Positions 27,503-40,236 of a stretch of DNA of 64,000 bases are shown in pieces (positions within the stretch are counted from its first letter, which is position 1; every line of letters starts with the position of its first letter). The DNA is from Mycobacterium colombiense CECT 3035. Lineage in GTDB: Bacteria > Actinomycetota > Actinomycetes > Mycobacteriales > Mycobacteriaceae. The notes beneath the pieces are model-generated. The model did no database searches and was not told where the DNA came from. It saw nothing but the letters and a program-made list of their open reading frames with translations. Location: NCBI RefSeq assembly GCF_002105755.1, contig NZ_CP020821.1, positions 310,001 to 374,000 on the forward strand, given 5' to 3'. A program made the position numbers and the translations under genes.

Positions 27503-28792
27503 CTAGGCCATCACGAAGTACCGCAGCCACAGGTAGAGCGCAGACAGCGCGACCGACACCGCGGTGACCACCACGCCCTTGCGGGTGAACTCCCAAAAGG
27601 AGATGGGACTGTCTGCGCGCCGGGCGATTCCGAGCAGGACGATGTTGGCGCTGGCGCCGATGGCGGTCAGGTTGCCACCGAAGTCGGTGCCCAGCGCCAG
27701 CGACCACCACAGGACCGTGGGGTTGGCGTGATCCCCCAGGGCCGGAACCAAACCGGCCACCACGGGCGCCATCGTCGCGGCGTACGGGACGTTGTCGACG
27801 ATCCCGCTGACGATCACCGACGTGATCAGGATGACCATCGTCGCGAGTAGTGTGTTTCCGCCGGTGGCGGAAATCGCTAGGTGGGCAAGCTGTTTGACGA
27901 CACCGGTCTTCACCAGGGCGCCGACCATGACGAACAGGCCGGCGAAGAACAGCAGCGTGTCCCACTCCACCCCGGATAGGTAGTCGGCGGGCTTCAGCCT
28001 GGACGCCACGATCAGGATGCCGGCGCCCAGCAGCGCCACCACCGACGGCTCCATGTGCAGCGGTGCATGCGCGACGAATGCGGTGAAGACCGCCAGCAGG
28101 ACGACCCCGCAGGTGACGAGCAGCCGCGGATCGCGGATGGCCTCGCGTTCTTCCAGTGACATCACGTCGGCGACCCGTTCGGGGTCGACGGTGAACGCGC
28201 CGGGAAAAAGACGCGGCAGCAAGGCGATCAGGACGGCGACGACGATGACCACGATGGGTGTCAGGTGAAGGAGGAAGTCGTTGAAGGTCAGGCCGGCCCT
28301 GCTGGCGATGATGATGTTGGGCGGGTCGCCCACCAAGGTGGCCGCGCCGCCGACGTTCGACGCGAACACTTCGGCCATCAGAAACGGCGAAGCGGTGATC
28401 GCCAGCCGGTCGCACACCAGCAGCGTCACCGGGGCGACAAGCAACACCGTGGTGACGTTGTCGAGCAGGGCCGACGCGATCGCGGTCACCAGAACGAGCA
28501 GGATCATGACGCGCAGGGGCGAGCCGCGGGCGCGCTTGGCCGACCAGATCGCCACGTACTCGAAGACACCGGTCTGCCGCAGCACACTGACGATGATCAT
28601 CATGCCGAGCAGCAAAAAGATGACGTCCCAATCGATTCCGGTTTCGCGTGAGTAGAAGACGTCGTCGGAATGAATGATCGGCAAGGTGACCATGATCGCC
28701 GCCCCGGCGAGCGCCACGAACGTCTTGTTCACGCGATCACTGGCGATCAGGGCGTAGGCGACCACGAACACCAGAATCGCGATGAAGCTCAT
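27503..28792 (-). CDS. ArsB/NhaD/SLC13-type ion transporter
   Basis: This 429-residue membrane protein matches the Rv2684/Rv2685 (arsA/arsB1) pair, but only one copy is present. About eleven hydrophobic helices form two halves, with family loops [19 protein letters not shown] in the first and [22 protein letters not shown] in the second. The ArsB name implies arsenite export, but no arsR, arsC or arsenic-binding gene is near and related proteins carry Na+, citrate or other anions, so the ion is open. It is 17 bp downstream of the CBS gene. Confidence 0.85.
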   Translation of the reverse strand: MSFIAILVFVVAYALIASDRVNKTFVALAGAAIMVTLPIIHSDDVFYSRETGIDWDVIFLLLGMMIIVSVLRQTGVFEYVAIWSAKRARGSPLRVMILLVLVTAIASALLDNVTTVLLVAPVTLLVCDRLAITASPFLMAEVFASNVGGAATLVGDPPNIIIASRAGLTFNDFLLHLTPIVVIVVAVLIALLPRLFPGAFTVDPERVADVMSLEEREAIRDPRLLVTCGVVLLAVFTAFVAHAPLHMEPSVVALLGAGILIVASRLKPADYLSGVEWDTLLFFAGLFVMVGALVKTGVVKQLAHLAISATGGNTLLATMVILITSVIVSGIVDNVPYAATMAPVVAGLVPALGDHANPTVLWWSLALGTDFGGNLTAIGASANIVLLGIARRADSPISFWEFTRKGVVVTAVSVALSALYLWLRYFVMA

Positions 28793-28809
28793 CTATTTCC
28801 CTAGTGGGA

Positions 28810-29253
28810 TCACGGCGTGAGCGCTGCCTCGAGCACGCGCGATGCCGTGATCACTCCGATCAGCCTGCCCTGCTTGGCGACCGCCACCAGCGGACTGCGC
28901 AGGCGCGCCATGAGCGCCGCGACCTCGATGATGGTGTCGTCGGCGTTGGCCGGAGGTATGTCCACCAGATGGTCCGGCAGCACGTCGCGGACCGTCTTGC
29001 CGCTCAACTTCTCCGCGCAGCGGTCGGCCATCGATTCGTTGAGCACCCCGGCCAGCGACGGATCGTCCTGCACGTAGCGGGGCACGATGAAGCGGACGAC
29101 CTGGGAGGCGGGCAGCACCGCATAGGGGCGTCCCGAGCTGTCGGTGACCAGGAGGCCCGGCAGGCGGTGCTCGGCGAGCATCCGGGCGGCGTCCAGCGCG
29201 TCGGCCTCGATGCTGACGACCGGGAAGTCTTCGGCGATCTGCTCGGCGCGCAC
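28810..29253 (-). CDS. Tandem CBS-domain protein, Rv2683-like
   Basis: This protein consists of two CBS motifs and little else, within about 147 residues from the GTG at 29253 (154 from the TTG at 29274). The first pair covers QIAEDFPVVSIEADALDAARMLAEHRLPGLLVTD; the second covers VRDVLPDHLVDIPPANADDTIIEVAALMARLRSPLVAVA. CBS pairs bind adenine nucleotides. Placed 17 bp before the transporter gene, it may act as its soluble energy- or ionic-state sensor. Start choice is uncertain because neither codon has a clear Shine-Dalgarno. Confidence 0.82.
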   Translation of the reverse strand: MRAEQIAEDFPVVSIEADALDAARMLAEHRLPGLLVTDSSGRPYAVLPASQVVRFIVPRYVQDDPSLAGVLNESMADRCAEKLSGKTVRDVLPDHLVDIPPANADDTIIEVAALMARLRSPLVAVAKQGRLIGVITASRVLEAALTP

Positions 29254-29458
29254 ACTGCGACGATACGTCCGCAAGATCAGGTCCGGTACGGGCGGCGACT
29301 TGGTTCACGGCATACTCCGGGGCAGTAGAGAAAACGTGCCGACCAGGCTTCCCGGCTCACCGCGCACTGAGGCTACCAAAGCTGCGGCCGCGGCGAGGTG
29401 CGACGAATTCGGAACTTCCGGACGGTGCCATGCGGCGGGCGCTGCGTAGACTGACTGG

Positions 29459-31384
29459 ATGCTGGAACAGATCCGTGGGCCCGCTGATCTGCAGCACCTT
29501 TCCCAACACGAACTTCACGAACTTGCCGGCGAGATCCGCGAGTTCCTGATTCACAAGGTTGCTGCCACGGGGGGACACCTGGGACCCAATCTGGGCGTGG
29601 TGGAGCTGACGCTCGCGCTGCACCGGGTGTTCGACTCGCCCCACGATCCGATCATCTTCGACACCGGCCATCAGGCCTATGTGCACAAGATGCTGACGGG
29701 CCGCTCCCAGGAGTTCGAGGGCCTGCGGAAGAAGGGCGGGCTGTCCGGGTACCCGTCGCGCGCGGAGAGCGAGCACGACTGGGTGGAGTCCAGCCACGCC
29801 AGCGCGTCGTTGTCGTACGCCGACGGCCTGGCCAAGGCCTTCGAACTGAGTGGGCACCGCAACCGGCACGTGGTCGCGGTGGTCGGCGACGGCGCGCTCA
29901 CCGGCGGCATGTGCTGGGAGGCGCTGAACAACATCGCCGCCTCCGGCCGTCCGGTCATCATCGTGGTCAACGACAACGGCCGCAGCTATGCCCCGACGAT
30001 CGGCGGTGTCGCCGACCACCTGGCCTCGCTGCGGCTGCAGCCGGCCTACGAGCAGGCGCTGGAGAGGGGGCGCGACGCGCTGCGTGCGCTGCCGCTGGTC
30101 GGCAAGATCGCCTACCGCGTCATGCACAGCGTCAAGGCCGGCATCAAGGACTCGTTGTCGCCGCAGCTGATGTTCACCGATCTGGGCCTGAAGTACGTCG
30201 GCCCGGTCGACGGTCACGACGAGCGCGCGGTGGAGGCCGCGCTGCGGCACGCCCGCGGCTTCGGCCGCCCGGTGATCGTGCACGTGGTGACCCGCAAGGG
30301 GATGGGCTTCGCGCCGGCCGAGGACGACGAGGCCGAGCAGATGCATTCCTGCGGCGTCATCGACCCGGTCACCGGCCAGGCGACCAAGATCGCCGGGCCC
30401 GGCTGGACGGCGACGTTCTCCGACGCCCTCATCGGCTACGCCCGGAAGCGCCGCGACATCGTGGCCATCACCGCGGCCATGCCCGGCCCGACCGGGCTGA
30501 CCCCGTTCGGTCAGCAGTTCCCGGACCGCCTGTTCGACGTCGGCATCGCCGAGCAGCACGCGATCACGTCGGCGGCCGGCCTGGCGATGGGTGGCATGCA
30601 TCCGGTGGTGGCCATCTACTCGACGTTCCTCAACCGGGCCTTCGACCAGATCATGATGGACGTGGCGCTGCACAGGCTGCCCATCACCATGGTGCTCGAC
30701 CGGGCCGGCGTCACCGGGTCGGACGGCGCCAGCCACAACGGCATGTGGGACATGTCGATGCTGGGCATCGTGCCCGGCATGCGGGTGGCCGCACCCCGCG
30801 ACGCCACCCGGTTGCGCGAGGAACTCGGTGAGGCGCTCGACGTCGACGACGGGCCCACGGCGCTACGCTTCCCCAAAGGTGATGTGGGCGAGGATATCCC
30901 GGCGATCGAACGCCGCGGGTCGGGCATCTCGGGTGTCGACGTGCTCGCGGTCCCTGCCGCGGGATGCAACCACGACGTGCTGCTGATCGGCGTCGGCGCC
31001 TTCGCGCCGATGGCGCTGGCGGTGGCCGGGCGGCTGCAGGACCAGGGGATCGGCGTCACGGTCATCGACCCGCGCTGGGTGCTGCCGGTCTCGGAGAGCG
31101 TTCTGGAGTTGGCGACCCAGCACAAGCTCGTCGTCACCTGCGAGGACAACGGGGTCAACGGCGGGGTGGGCTCGGCGGTGTCCGCCGCCCTGCGCCGCGC
31201 CGACATCGACGTGCCGTGTCGCGACGTCGGGCTGCCGCAGCAGTTCTACGAACACGCCTCACGCGGTGAGCTGCTGTCGGATCTGGCGCTGACCGACCAG
31301 GACGTGGCCCGCCGGATCACCGGCTGGGTCGCCGCGCTGGGTAGCGGCGTGGCCGAAGCGGAAATCCGCGAGCACCTGGACTAG
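29459..31384 (+). CDS. dxs: 1-Deoxy-D-xylulose-5-phosphate synthase
   Basis: This 641-residue enzyme condenses pyruvate and glyceraldehyde-3-phosphate to start the non-mevalonate isoprenoid pathway, feeding decaprenyl phosphate and menaquinone. The thiamine-pyrophosphate motif is [17 protein letters not shown]. The substrate loop [10 protein letters not shown] region reads [11 protein letters not shown], and the transketolase pyrimidine domain has [18 protein letters not shown]. It is full length. A 205-bp gap upstream contains its promoter. Its TAG stop shares the palindrome CTAG with the stop codon of the RNase D-like gene on the other strand. Confidence 0.96.
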   Translation: MLEQIRGPADLQHLSQHELHELAGEIREFLIHKVAATGGHLGPNLGVVELTLALHRVFDSPHDPIIFDTGHQAYVHKMLTGRSQEFEGLRKKGGLSGYPSRAESEHDWVESSHASASLSYADGLAKAFELSGHRNRHVVAVVGDGALTGGMCWEALNNIAASGRPVIIVVNDNGRSYAPTIGGVADHLASLRLQPAYEQALERGRDALRALPLVGKIAYRVMHSVKAGIKDSLSPQLMFTDLGLKYVGPVDGHDERAVEAALRHARGFGRPVIVHVVTRKGMGFAPAEDDEAEQMHSCGVIDPVTGQATKIAGPGWTATFSDALIGYARKRRDIVAITAAMPGPTGLTPFGQQFPDRLFDVGIAEQHAITSAAGLAMGGMHPVVAIYSTFLNRAFDQIMMDVALHRLPITMVLDRAGVTGSDGASHNGMWDMSMLGIVPGMRVAAPRDATRLREELGEALDVDDGPTALRFPKGDVGEDIPAIERRGSGISGVDVLAVPAAGCNHDVLLIGVGAFAPMALAVAGRLQDQGIGVTVIDPRWVLPVSESVLELATQHKLVVTCEDNGVNGGVGSAVSAALRRADIDVPCRDVGLPQQFYEHASRGELLSDLALTDQDVARRITGWVAALGSGVAEAEIREHLD

Positions 31385-32676
31385 TCAGCGGTTTCCGGCG
31401 GGGCCTGCAACGCCCGGGCCAGAACCGGATCCACCAATTCCCGTTGCCAGGGCCGGGCCTGCCCGGCCCGCAGGAACGCCTCGACGGCGTCCAGCGGATC
31501 GGGCGCGGGCGTCCAGTCCCAGCACAGCCGCCGCACCAGGTCCGGCGAGACCAGGTTCTCGGTGGGGACGTGGACCCGCTCGGAGACCTCGGACAGCGCC
31601 GAGCGTGCGGCCTCCAGCCGGGCGGCGGCCTCCGGTTTGCGCCTGCTCCACCGCGCCGGCGGCGGCGGACCGTTCGGCGGCTCGCTGTCCCCGGGCGGGT
31701 TCTTGTTCCGCCGGGCCTCGTCCAGCGCCCCCAGCCACGTGGCGGCGCTGCGCCGCTGGTTGCGGCCCCCGAACACCGGCAGCGCGACGAGCTCCTCGAT
31801 GGTCGTCGGGTTGGCCAGTGCGGCATCGATGATGGCCGAGTCGGGCAGGATGCGGCGCGGCGCGATGTCGCGGCGCTGCGCGATCCGGTCGCGCGTCAAC
31901 CACAGCTCGCGGACCGCCGCCAGGCCACGCTGATCGCGCACCCGATGGATGCCCGACGTCCGCCGCCACCGGTCCCGGCGCACGGCGGCACCCGGGTCTT
32001 TCGAGCCCGTGTCGCACAGGTAATCGAATTCCTGTGCGGCCCAGTCGGTTTTGCCCTGTTCGGCCAGCACGTCGGCGATCGCGGCGCGCAGCTCGATGAG
32101 CAGTTCCACATCCAGCGCGGCGTAGTTGAGCCATTCGGCGGGCAGCGGCCGCTTGGACCAGTCGGCCGCGCCGTGCCCCTTGGCCAGCCCGAAGCCCAGC
32201 AGTCGCTCGACCATGGTCGCCAGGTTGACCCGGTCGAACCCGGCCAGCCGTCCGGCGAGTTCGGTGTCATACAGCGCCGGCGGCCGCATGCCCACCTCGG
32301 CCAGGCACGGCAGGTCCTGGTCGGCGGAGTGCAGGATCCATTCGTCGCTGCCCAGCACCTCGGCCACCGGGCGCAGGGCTTCGAGCGGTTCGCCGCCGTG
32401 GCTCACCGGATCGATCAGCACGGTGCCGGAACCGGCCCGCCGGATCTGGATCAGGTAGGCGCGGTTGGAGTAGCGGAAGCCCGACGCCCGCTCGGCGTCC
32501 ACGGCGAACGGGCCGTGCCCGCGATCCAGCCGCTGCGCGGCGGCCTCGATCTCGTGCACGCTCACCGAGATGGCCGGCACGCCCTCGGAGGGTCGCGGGA
32601 GCGGGGTGGGGGCGGGGTCGGTGCCTACGTCGCCGCGCGCGCTGCTGCCCGGCCCGTCGGCCGAGGGTACGCCCAT
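31381..32676 (-). CDS. RNase D-like 3'-5' exonuclease with HRDC domain
   Basis: This 431-residue protein matches Rv2681 (438 aa). The DEDD exonuclease domain (about 45-225) has [13 protein letters not shown] with the Asp/Glu pair, LHSADQDL with the third acid, and [13 protein letters not shown] with the Tyr-x3-Asp of the DEDDy class. An HRDC nucleic-acid-binding domain follows (about 240-330), then a basic linker and a winged C-terminal end. It likely processes stable RNA ends. The N-terminus before residue 35 is low-complexity. It lies two bases downstream of the DUF3000 gene, so the two are one operon. Confidence 0.9.
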   Translation of the reverse strand: MGVPSADGPGSSARGDVGTDPAPTPLPRPSEGVPAISVSVHEIEAAAQRLDRGHGPFAVDAERASGFRYSNRAYLIQIRRAGSGTVLIDPVSHGGEPLEALRPVAEVLGSDEWILHSADQDLPCLAEVGMRPPALYDTELAGRLAGFDRVNLATMVERLLGFGLAKGHGAADWSKRPLPAEWLNYAALDVELLIELRAAIADVLAEQGKTDWAAQEFDYLCDTGSKDPGAAVRRDRWRRTSGIHRVRDQRGLAAVRELWLTRDRIAQRRDIAPRRILPDSAIIDAALANPTTIEELVALPVFGGRNQRRSAATWLGALDEARRNKNPPGDSEPPNGPPPPARWSRRKPEAAARLEAARSALSEVSERVHVPTENLVSPDLVRRLCWDWTPAPDPLDAVEAFLRAGQARPWQRELVDPVLARALQAPPETAD

Positions 32677-32677
32677 G

Positions 32678-33259
32678 CTAAGCGCGTGACCGCGAGCTCA
32701 GGTCGGTGACTCCGGCGGGGGGTAGGCCCGCCGCGTGCTCCAATACCTCGCAGAACGCCTCGACGTGCCCGCCGACGGCGGGCGACGTCGCGGTCCAGGA
32801 CGCGCGCAGCTCGAGCTGGTGGGCGCGCGGCGGCCCGGAGATGTCTCCGTAGCGGACCGACGTGGTGGCGGTGACGGTGCCGCCCAGGGCGACGACTTGT
32901 TCCATACGTGACTCCAGTGCCTCGACTAGCCAGCTCCACGCTACTTCGGGCAGCAGCGGGTCGACCGCCTCACTGGGGTCAAGGTCGGCCTGGATGTAGG
33001 CGACCATGCGGATGGTGCCGTCCCACGCGTCGGCCCCTTCGGGGTCGTACAGCAGGATCAACCGTCCGAAGGCGTCGCCGTCGGACCGTTCGGGAATGAT
33101 TTCGCGATCGGGATGTTTGACCTCGGCGCCCAGGGCGTAGCTGTGGGGAGCCAAGCGTTGCGGCGGCCGGATGGGCCCCAACTCGATCTCCGGCCGCACG
33201 ACGACTGCGTTCATCGCCGCCACCGCGTCGCGGAATGGGGCCGGTTCGGATGAGGTCAC
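32678..33259 (-). CDS. DUF3000 protein, Rv2680-like
   Basis: This 193-residue soluble protein belongs to DUF3000, an actinobacterial family found upstream of the RNase D-like gene. Core pieces are IELGPIRPPQRLAPHSYALG, GRLILLYDPEGADAWDG and LPEVAWSWLVEALE. I start at the GTG at 33259, with AGGAG nine bases upstream; the frame stays open further but without family similarity. The near-zero gap to the nuclease gene is a sign of translational coupling. Function unknown. Confidence 0.85.
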   Translation of the reverse strand: MTSSEPAPFRDAVAAMNAVVVRPEIELGPIRPPQRLAPHSYALGAEVKHPDREIIPERSDGDAFGRLILLYDPEGADAWDGTIRMVAYIQADLDPSEAVDPLLPEVAWSWLVEALESRMEQVVALGGTVTATTSVRYGDISGPPRAHQLELRASWTATSPAVGGHVEAFCEVLEHAAGLPPAGVTDLSSRSRA

Positions 33260-33433
33260 TTGACACCGCTCCTGTTCATCCCGACCGTTCTGCATCGTCA
33301 CGGCACGGGTCACAGGGAACGACGGTAGACCTACGGCCCGACACGCCGCGACAGGCGCGCCGCGTTTCAAACCGGCCGCGACCAAGCCGTTACCAGGCCT
33401 CCACCAAAGCTATATGTGCAGCTCAGGCGGCGG

Positions 33434-34261
<828 letters not shown>

Positions 34262-34332
34262 TCAAACGGTCGCGGTGGTTGATCGTACGCAGCGCAGTTC
34301 GGTGTTCTCCGGTCATGGCAGCATTAAGGCTG

Positions 34333-35378
34333 ATGAGTACTCGCCGCGACCTTCCCGAGTCGCCGTATCTGGCCGCCGTGAGCGGCCGCAAGCCCAACCG
34401 CGTGCCGGTGTGGTTCATGCGGCAGGCCGGTCGCTCCCTGCCCGAATACCGGGCGCTGCGGGCCCAGACCGACATGCTGTCGGCCTGCTTCGACGCCGAG
34501 CTGGTCTGCGAGATCACCCTGCAGCCGGTGCGCCGCCACGACGTCGACGCGGCGATCCTGTTCTCCGACATCGTGGTGCCGCTGCTCGGGGCGGGCATCG
34601 ACCTGGACATCGTCGCCGGGGTCGGGCCGGTGATCGAATCGCCGGTGCGCACCGCCGCCGACGTTGCCGCTATCAAACCCCTTGAGCGGCAACGGGTTCA
34701 GCCGGTATCCGACGCGGTGTCGCTGTTGGTGGCCGCGCTCGGCGGCGTCCCGCTGATCGGCTTCGCGGGCGCCCCGTTCACGCTGGCCTCCTATCTGATC
34801 GAGGGCGGCCCCAGTCGCCACCACGCGCGCACCAAGGCGATGATGCTGGCCGAATCCGACACCTGGCACGCCCTGATGGAGAAGCTGACCGACATCACCG
34901 TGGGCTTCTTGCGGGTGCAGCTCGAGGCGGGGGTGGACGCGGTCCAGGTCTTCGACTCGTGGGCCGGCGCGCTGTCCCTGGCGAACTACCGCACCTACGT
35001 GCAGCCGCACAGCGCCCGGGTGTTCGCCGCGCTGGCCGAGCACGGCGTGCCGATGACCCATTTCGGGGTCGGCACCGCCGAACTGCTGGGCGCCATGTCC
35101 TCGGTCGGCGCCAACGTGGTGGGCGTGGATTGGCGGACCTCCCTGGCCGACGCCGCCACCCGCGTGCAGCCCGGCACGGCGCTGCAGGGCAACCTCGATC
35201 CGGTGGTGGCGCTGGCGGGCTGGCCGGTGGTGGAGCGCGCGGCGCGCGCGGTCGTGGACGACGGCCGGCGGGCGATCGACGCCGGCGCCGCCGGTCACGT
35301 CTTCAACCTCGGCCACGGCGTGTTGCCCGAGACGGACCCCGGTGTGCTGACCGACCTGGTGTCGCTGGTCCACTCCCT

Positions 35379-35382
<4 letters not shown>
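34333..35382 (+). CDS. hemE: Uroporphyrinogen decarboxylase
   Basis: This 349-residue enzyme (Rv2678c, 357 aa) decarboxylates the four acetate side chains of uroporphyrinogen III to give coproporphyrinogen III. Signature [18 protein letters not shown] is near the N-terminus, and the second signature [18 protein letters not shown] is central. [15 protein letters not shown] lies at the C-terminus. Near 260 it is about eight residues shorter than the M. tuberculosis protein, in a surface loop. ATG at 34333 matches the known start. Its stop overlaps the cgoX start (ATGA). Confidence 0.96.
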
Positions 35383-38205
<2,823 letters not shown>

Positions 38206-38261
38206 CGCGGTTTCGCCGCACCGCCGCCACCGCCGCCACCGCCGCAGGAAGGTGGGCTTTT

Positions 38262-38338
38262 GCCCGCCTCCGAGCGACAACTCGATAGCTGCCGGCACGG
38301 GGCCGCAGGTGTTGCTGAATTGTCGCTCAGAGGCGGGC
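38262..38338. repeat. 19-bp inverted repeat with 39-nt loop between heme operon and msrB
   Basis: The arms GCCCGCCTCCGAGCGACAA (38262-38280) and TTGTCGCTCAGAGGCGGGC (38320-38338) pair over 19 bp with one mismatch, which would be a wobble in one strand. It lies between the convergent methyltransferase and msrB genes and could terminate both. The long loop and long arms are also compatible with a small palindromic insertion element. A short CCG/CCGCCA tract (about 38218-38247) precedes it. Confidence 0.8.
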
Positions 38339-38384
38339 ATTCAGACATGCCCCGCCTCCCTGGGACTCCTCAGACGTAGCCCCG

Positions 38385-38810
38385 CTATTCGCCCGCCGGC
38401 ACCAGCCGCAGGCAGACCGAGTTGATGCAGTAGCGCTGATCCGTCGGCGTCGGGTAGCCCTCGCCGGCGAACACGTGGCCCAGGTGGCTGTGGCAGTTCG
38501 CGCACAGCACCTCGGTGCGCGTCGTGCCCATGGAATGGTCGGGCCGCAGGATCACCGCGTCGGACTTCGCCGGGTCGAAGAAGGACGGCCAGCCGCAGTG
38601 CGACTCGAATTTCTCTGTGCTGCGGAACAATTCGGCACCGCAGGCCCGGCACTGATACACGCCTTCGGTTTTGGTGTCGGTGTACTCACCGGTGAAGGGC
38701 CGCTCGGTGCCGGCCTGGCGCAGCACGTGGAACTCTTCGGGGCTGAGTTTCTTGCGCCACTCGTCATCGCTCAGTTGCACCTTGGGCTGCGACACATTGG
38801 GGGAGGTCAT
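38385..38810 (-). CDS. msrB: Methionine-R-sulfoxide reductase B
   Basis: This 141-residue enzyme (Rv2674) reduces methionine-R-sulfoxide in proteins. The structural zinc site is formed by CRAC and CANC. The catalytic Cys is in DQRYCINSVCLRL near the C-terminus, and GWPSFFDPAKSDAV plus the GHVFAGEG loop shape the active site. An extra Cys in INSVC may act in recycling. The ATG at 38810 gives the normal start. It converges with the heme operon and is in line with aftC upstream. Confidence 0.95.
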   Translation of the reverse strand: MTSPNVSQPKVQLSDDEWRKKLSPEEFHVLRQAGTERPFTGEYTDTKTEGVYQCRACGAELFRSTEKFESHCGWPSFFDPAKSDAVILRPDHSMGTTRTEVLCANCHSHLGHVFAGEGYPTPTDQRYCINSVCLRLVPAGE

Positions 38811-38864
38811 GCGTCCACGCTAGCGCGCATGGCGCGCCCGGCTCCACCGCGATCGCCGCGACGC

Positions 38865-40208
38865 TCAGTGCAGGTGAGCCGCCGCGCCCGGCTGCGCCGC
38901 GGGCGCGATCGCCTCGCGCTCGCGCTCGGCGGTCAGCCACTCCGGATCGATGCCGTCGTCCAGCCGGTTCTCGGCCCTGGCGTCGAGGTAGCGGAAGAGC
39001 AGCACGGTGAAGGCGACGATCAGCAGCAGCGACCAGCCATAGGTGATCTTGAGGTAGTGCAGCGCCCGGCCGTACCTCATCGCGCGATAGATCAGCCAGT
39101 CGTCCAGCGTCATGAAGCCATAGATCCCGAGCCAGGCGGGCCAGTTGCGGATCAGCGAGTTGCGCAGCACCACCGTCATCAAGAACGGGAACAGCATCAT
39201 CGAGTAGTAGCCCTGGGCCAGCGGGAGCACCAGCCAGGAACACAACAGCAGCACGCCCGACGAGCTGGTGAACCAGAACAGCGGGTCGCGGGTGCGGTAG
39301 TAGCGGTACAGCAGCCACAGCGCGCCGATCGTGATCAGCACGAACATGATTCGCATGAACACGATCAGCCAGGTGGGCAGGCCGAAGTACACGCCGTTGC
39401 CCTCGATGGAGCTGTTGAAGTAGTCGCGGGTGCCCCCGATGTAGGGCAGCGTCTTGGTGACGAAGTCCATCGGGTCGCTCACCAACGGCCACGCCGCCAG
39501 GTTGACGACGACGGGGACCGCGATGGCCGGCACCAGCGTCCGCCACTGGCGGTTCAGCAGGGGCAGCAACAGCAGCGGGCCGAGCACGGGTTTGAGCGTG
39601 AGCGTCAGGCCGATCGCGAGGCCGGCCCACCACTGCCGGCTGACCCGCCCGTCCAACAGCCAGCGCAGGAACAGCATCTCGGCCAGCAGAACGCAGCCGT
39701 TGATGTTGGTGAACACCAGCGTGCTGGTCACGCTCTCGGTGCAGAACATGGCCAGCAGCAGGGCGGGCGCGGCGACCGAGGACAGCGTGAACTTGAACAT
39801 CCGCAGCAGCAGGTACCAGGCGATCAGGATCGCGACGGTGTTGATCGCGATGAACAGGAACCGCGACGGCGTGAAGGGCAGGTATCCGAAGGGGGCCATC
39901 AGCAGGGTGCCGCCCGGCGGGTACAGGTAGTGCGGGTCGACGTAGTCGAAGTGCTCGTTGTAGATGTCCCAGCCGTGCCGGAAGTTGAGGACCGCGCGGT
40001 ACACCGGCTTGAAGTCGTCGGTGATATTGCCGTTGAGGGTCAGGATGATGCTGCGGTGCAGCACCGAGAAGATGGCCAGCGGCCACAACGCCATCCGCAG
40101 CACGGTCGCGACGCTCGGCGCGCCGGTGCGGGGGCCGAAGGCGGCCAGGGTCCGATCGCGCAGGCCTGTTCGGGTCGATTCAGCTGCCGTCACCAGCGCA
40201 CCGTACAC
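38865..40208 (-). CDS. aftC: Arabinofuranosyltransferase AftC
   Basis: This 447-residue GT87 (GT-C fold) membrane enzyme matches Rv2673. AftC adds alpha-1,3 arabinofuranose branches to arabinogalactan and lipoarabinomannan, using decaprenyl-phosphoryl arabinose in the periplasm. About ten membrane helices alternate with loops. The first periplasmic loop, NGNITDDFKPVYRAVLNF, holds the acidic DD pair expected at the catalytic site, and YVDPHYLYPPGGTL follows. The C-terminal tail (NRLDDGIDPEWLTAERERE) is cytoplasmic. The gene order msrB-aftC is as in M. tuberculosis. Confidence 0.95.
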   Translation of the reverse strand: MYGALVTAAESTRTGLRDRTLAAFGPRTGAPSVATVLRMALWPLAIFSVLHRSIILTLNGNITDDFKPVYRAVLNFRHGWDIYNEHFDYVDPHYLYPPGGTLLMAPFGYLPFTPSRFLFIAINTVAILIAWYLLLRMFKFTLSSVAAPALLLAMFCTESVTSTLVFTNINGCVLLAEMLFLRWLLDGRVSRQWWAGLAIGLTLTLKPVLGPLLLLPLLNRQWRTLVPAIAVPVVVNLAAWPLVSDPMDFVTKTLPYIGGTRDYFNSSIEGNGVYFGLPTWLIVFMRIMFVLITIGALWLLYRYYRTRDPLFWFTSSSGVLLLCSWLVLPLAQGYYSMMLFPFLMTVVLRNSLIRNWPAWLGIYGFMTLDDWLIYRAMRYGRALHYLKITYGWSLLLIVAFTVLLFRYLDARAENRLDDGIDPEWLTAEREREAIAPAAQPGAAAHLH

Positions 40209-40236
40209 CGGCGCCCGCGCGGGCCGGAAAGCAGCG

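Noticed and set aside
29357..30736. A 459-codon minus-strand open frame
   Set aside because: It is antisense to dxs, rich in His/Arg/Gly, and has no domain.
38218..38247. CCG/CCGCCA microsatellite-like tract
   Set aside because: Short and typical of GC-rich intergenic DNA; no sign of function on its own.
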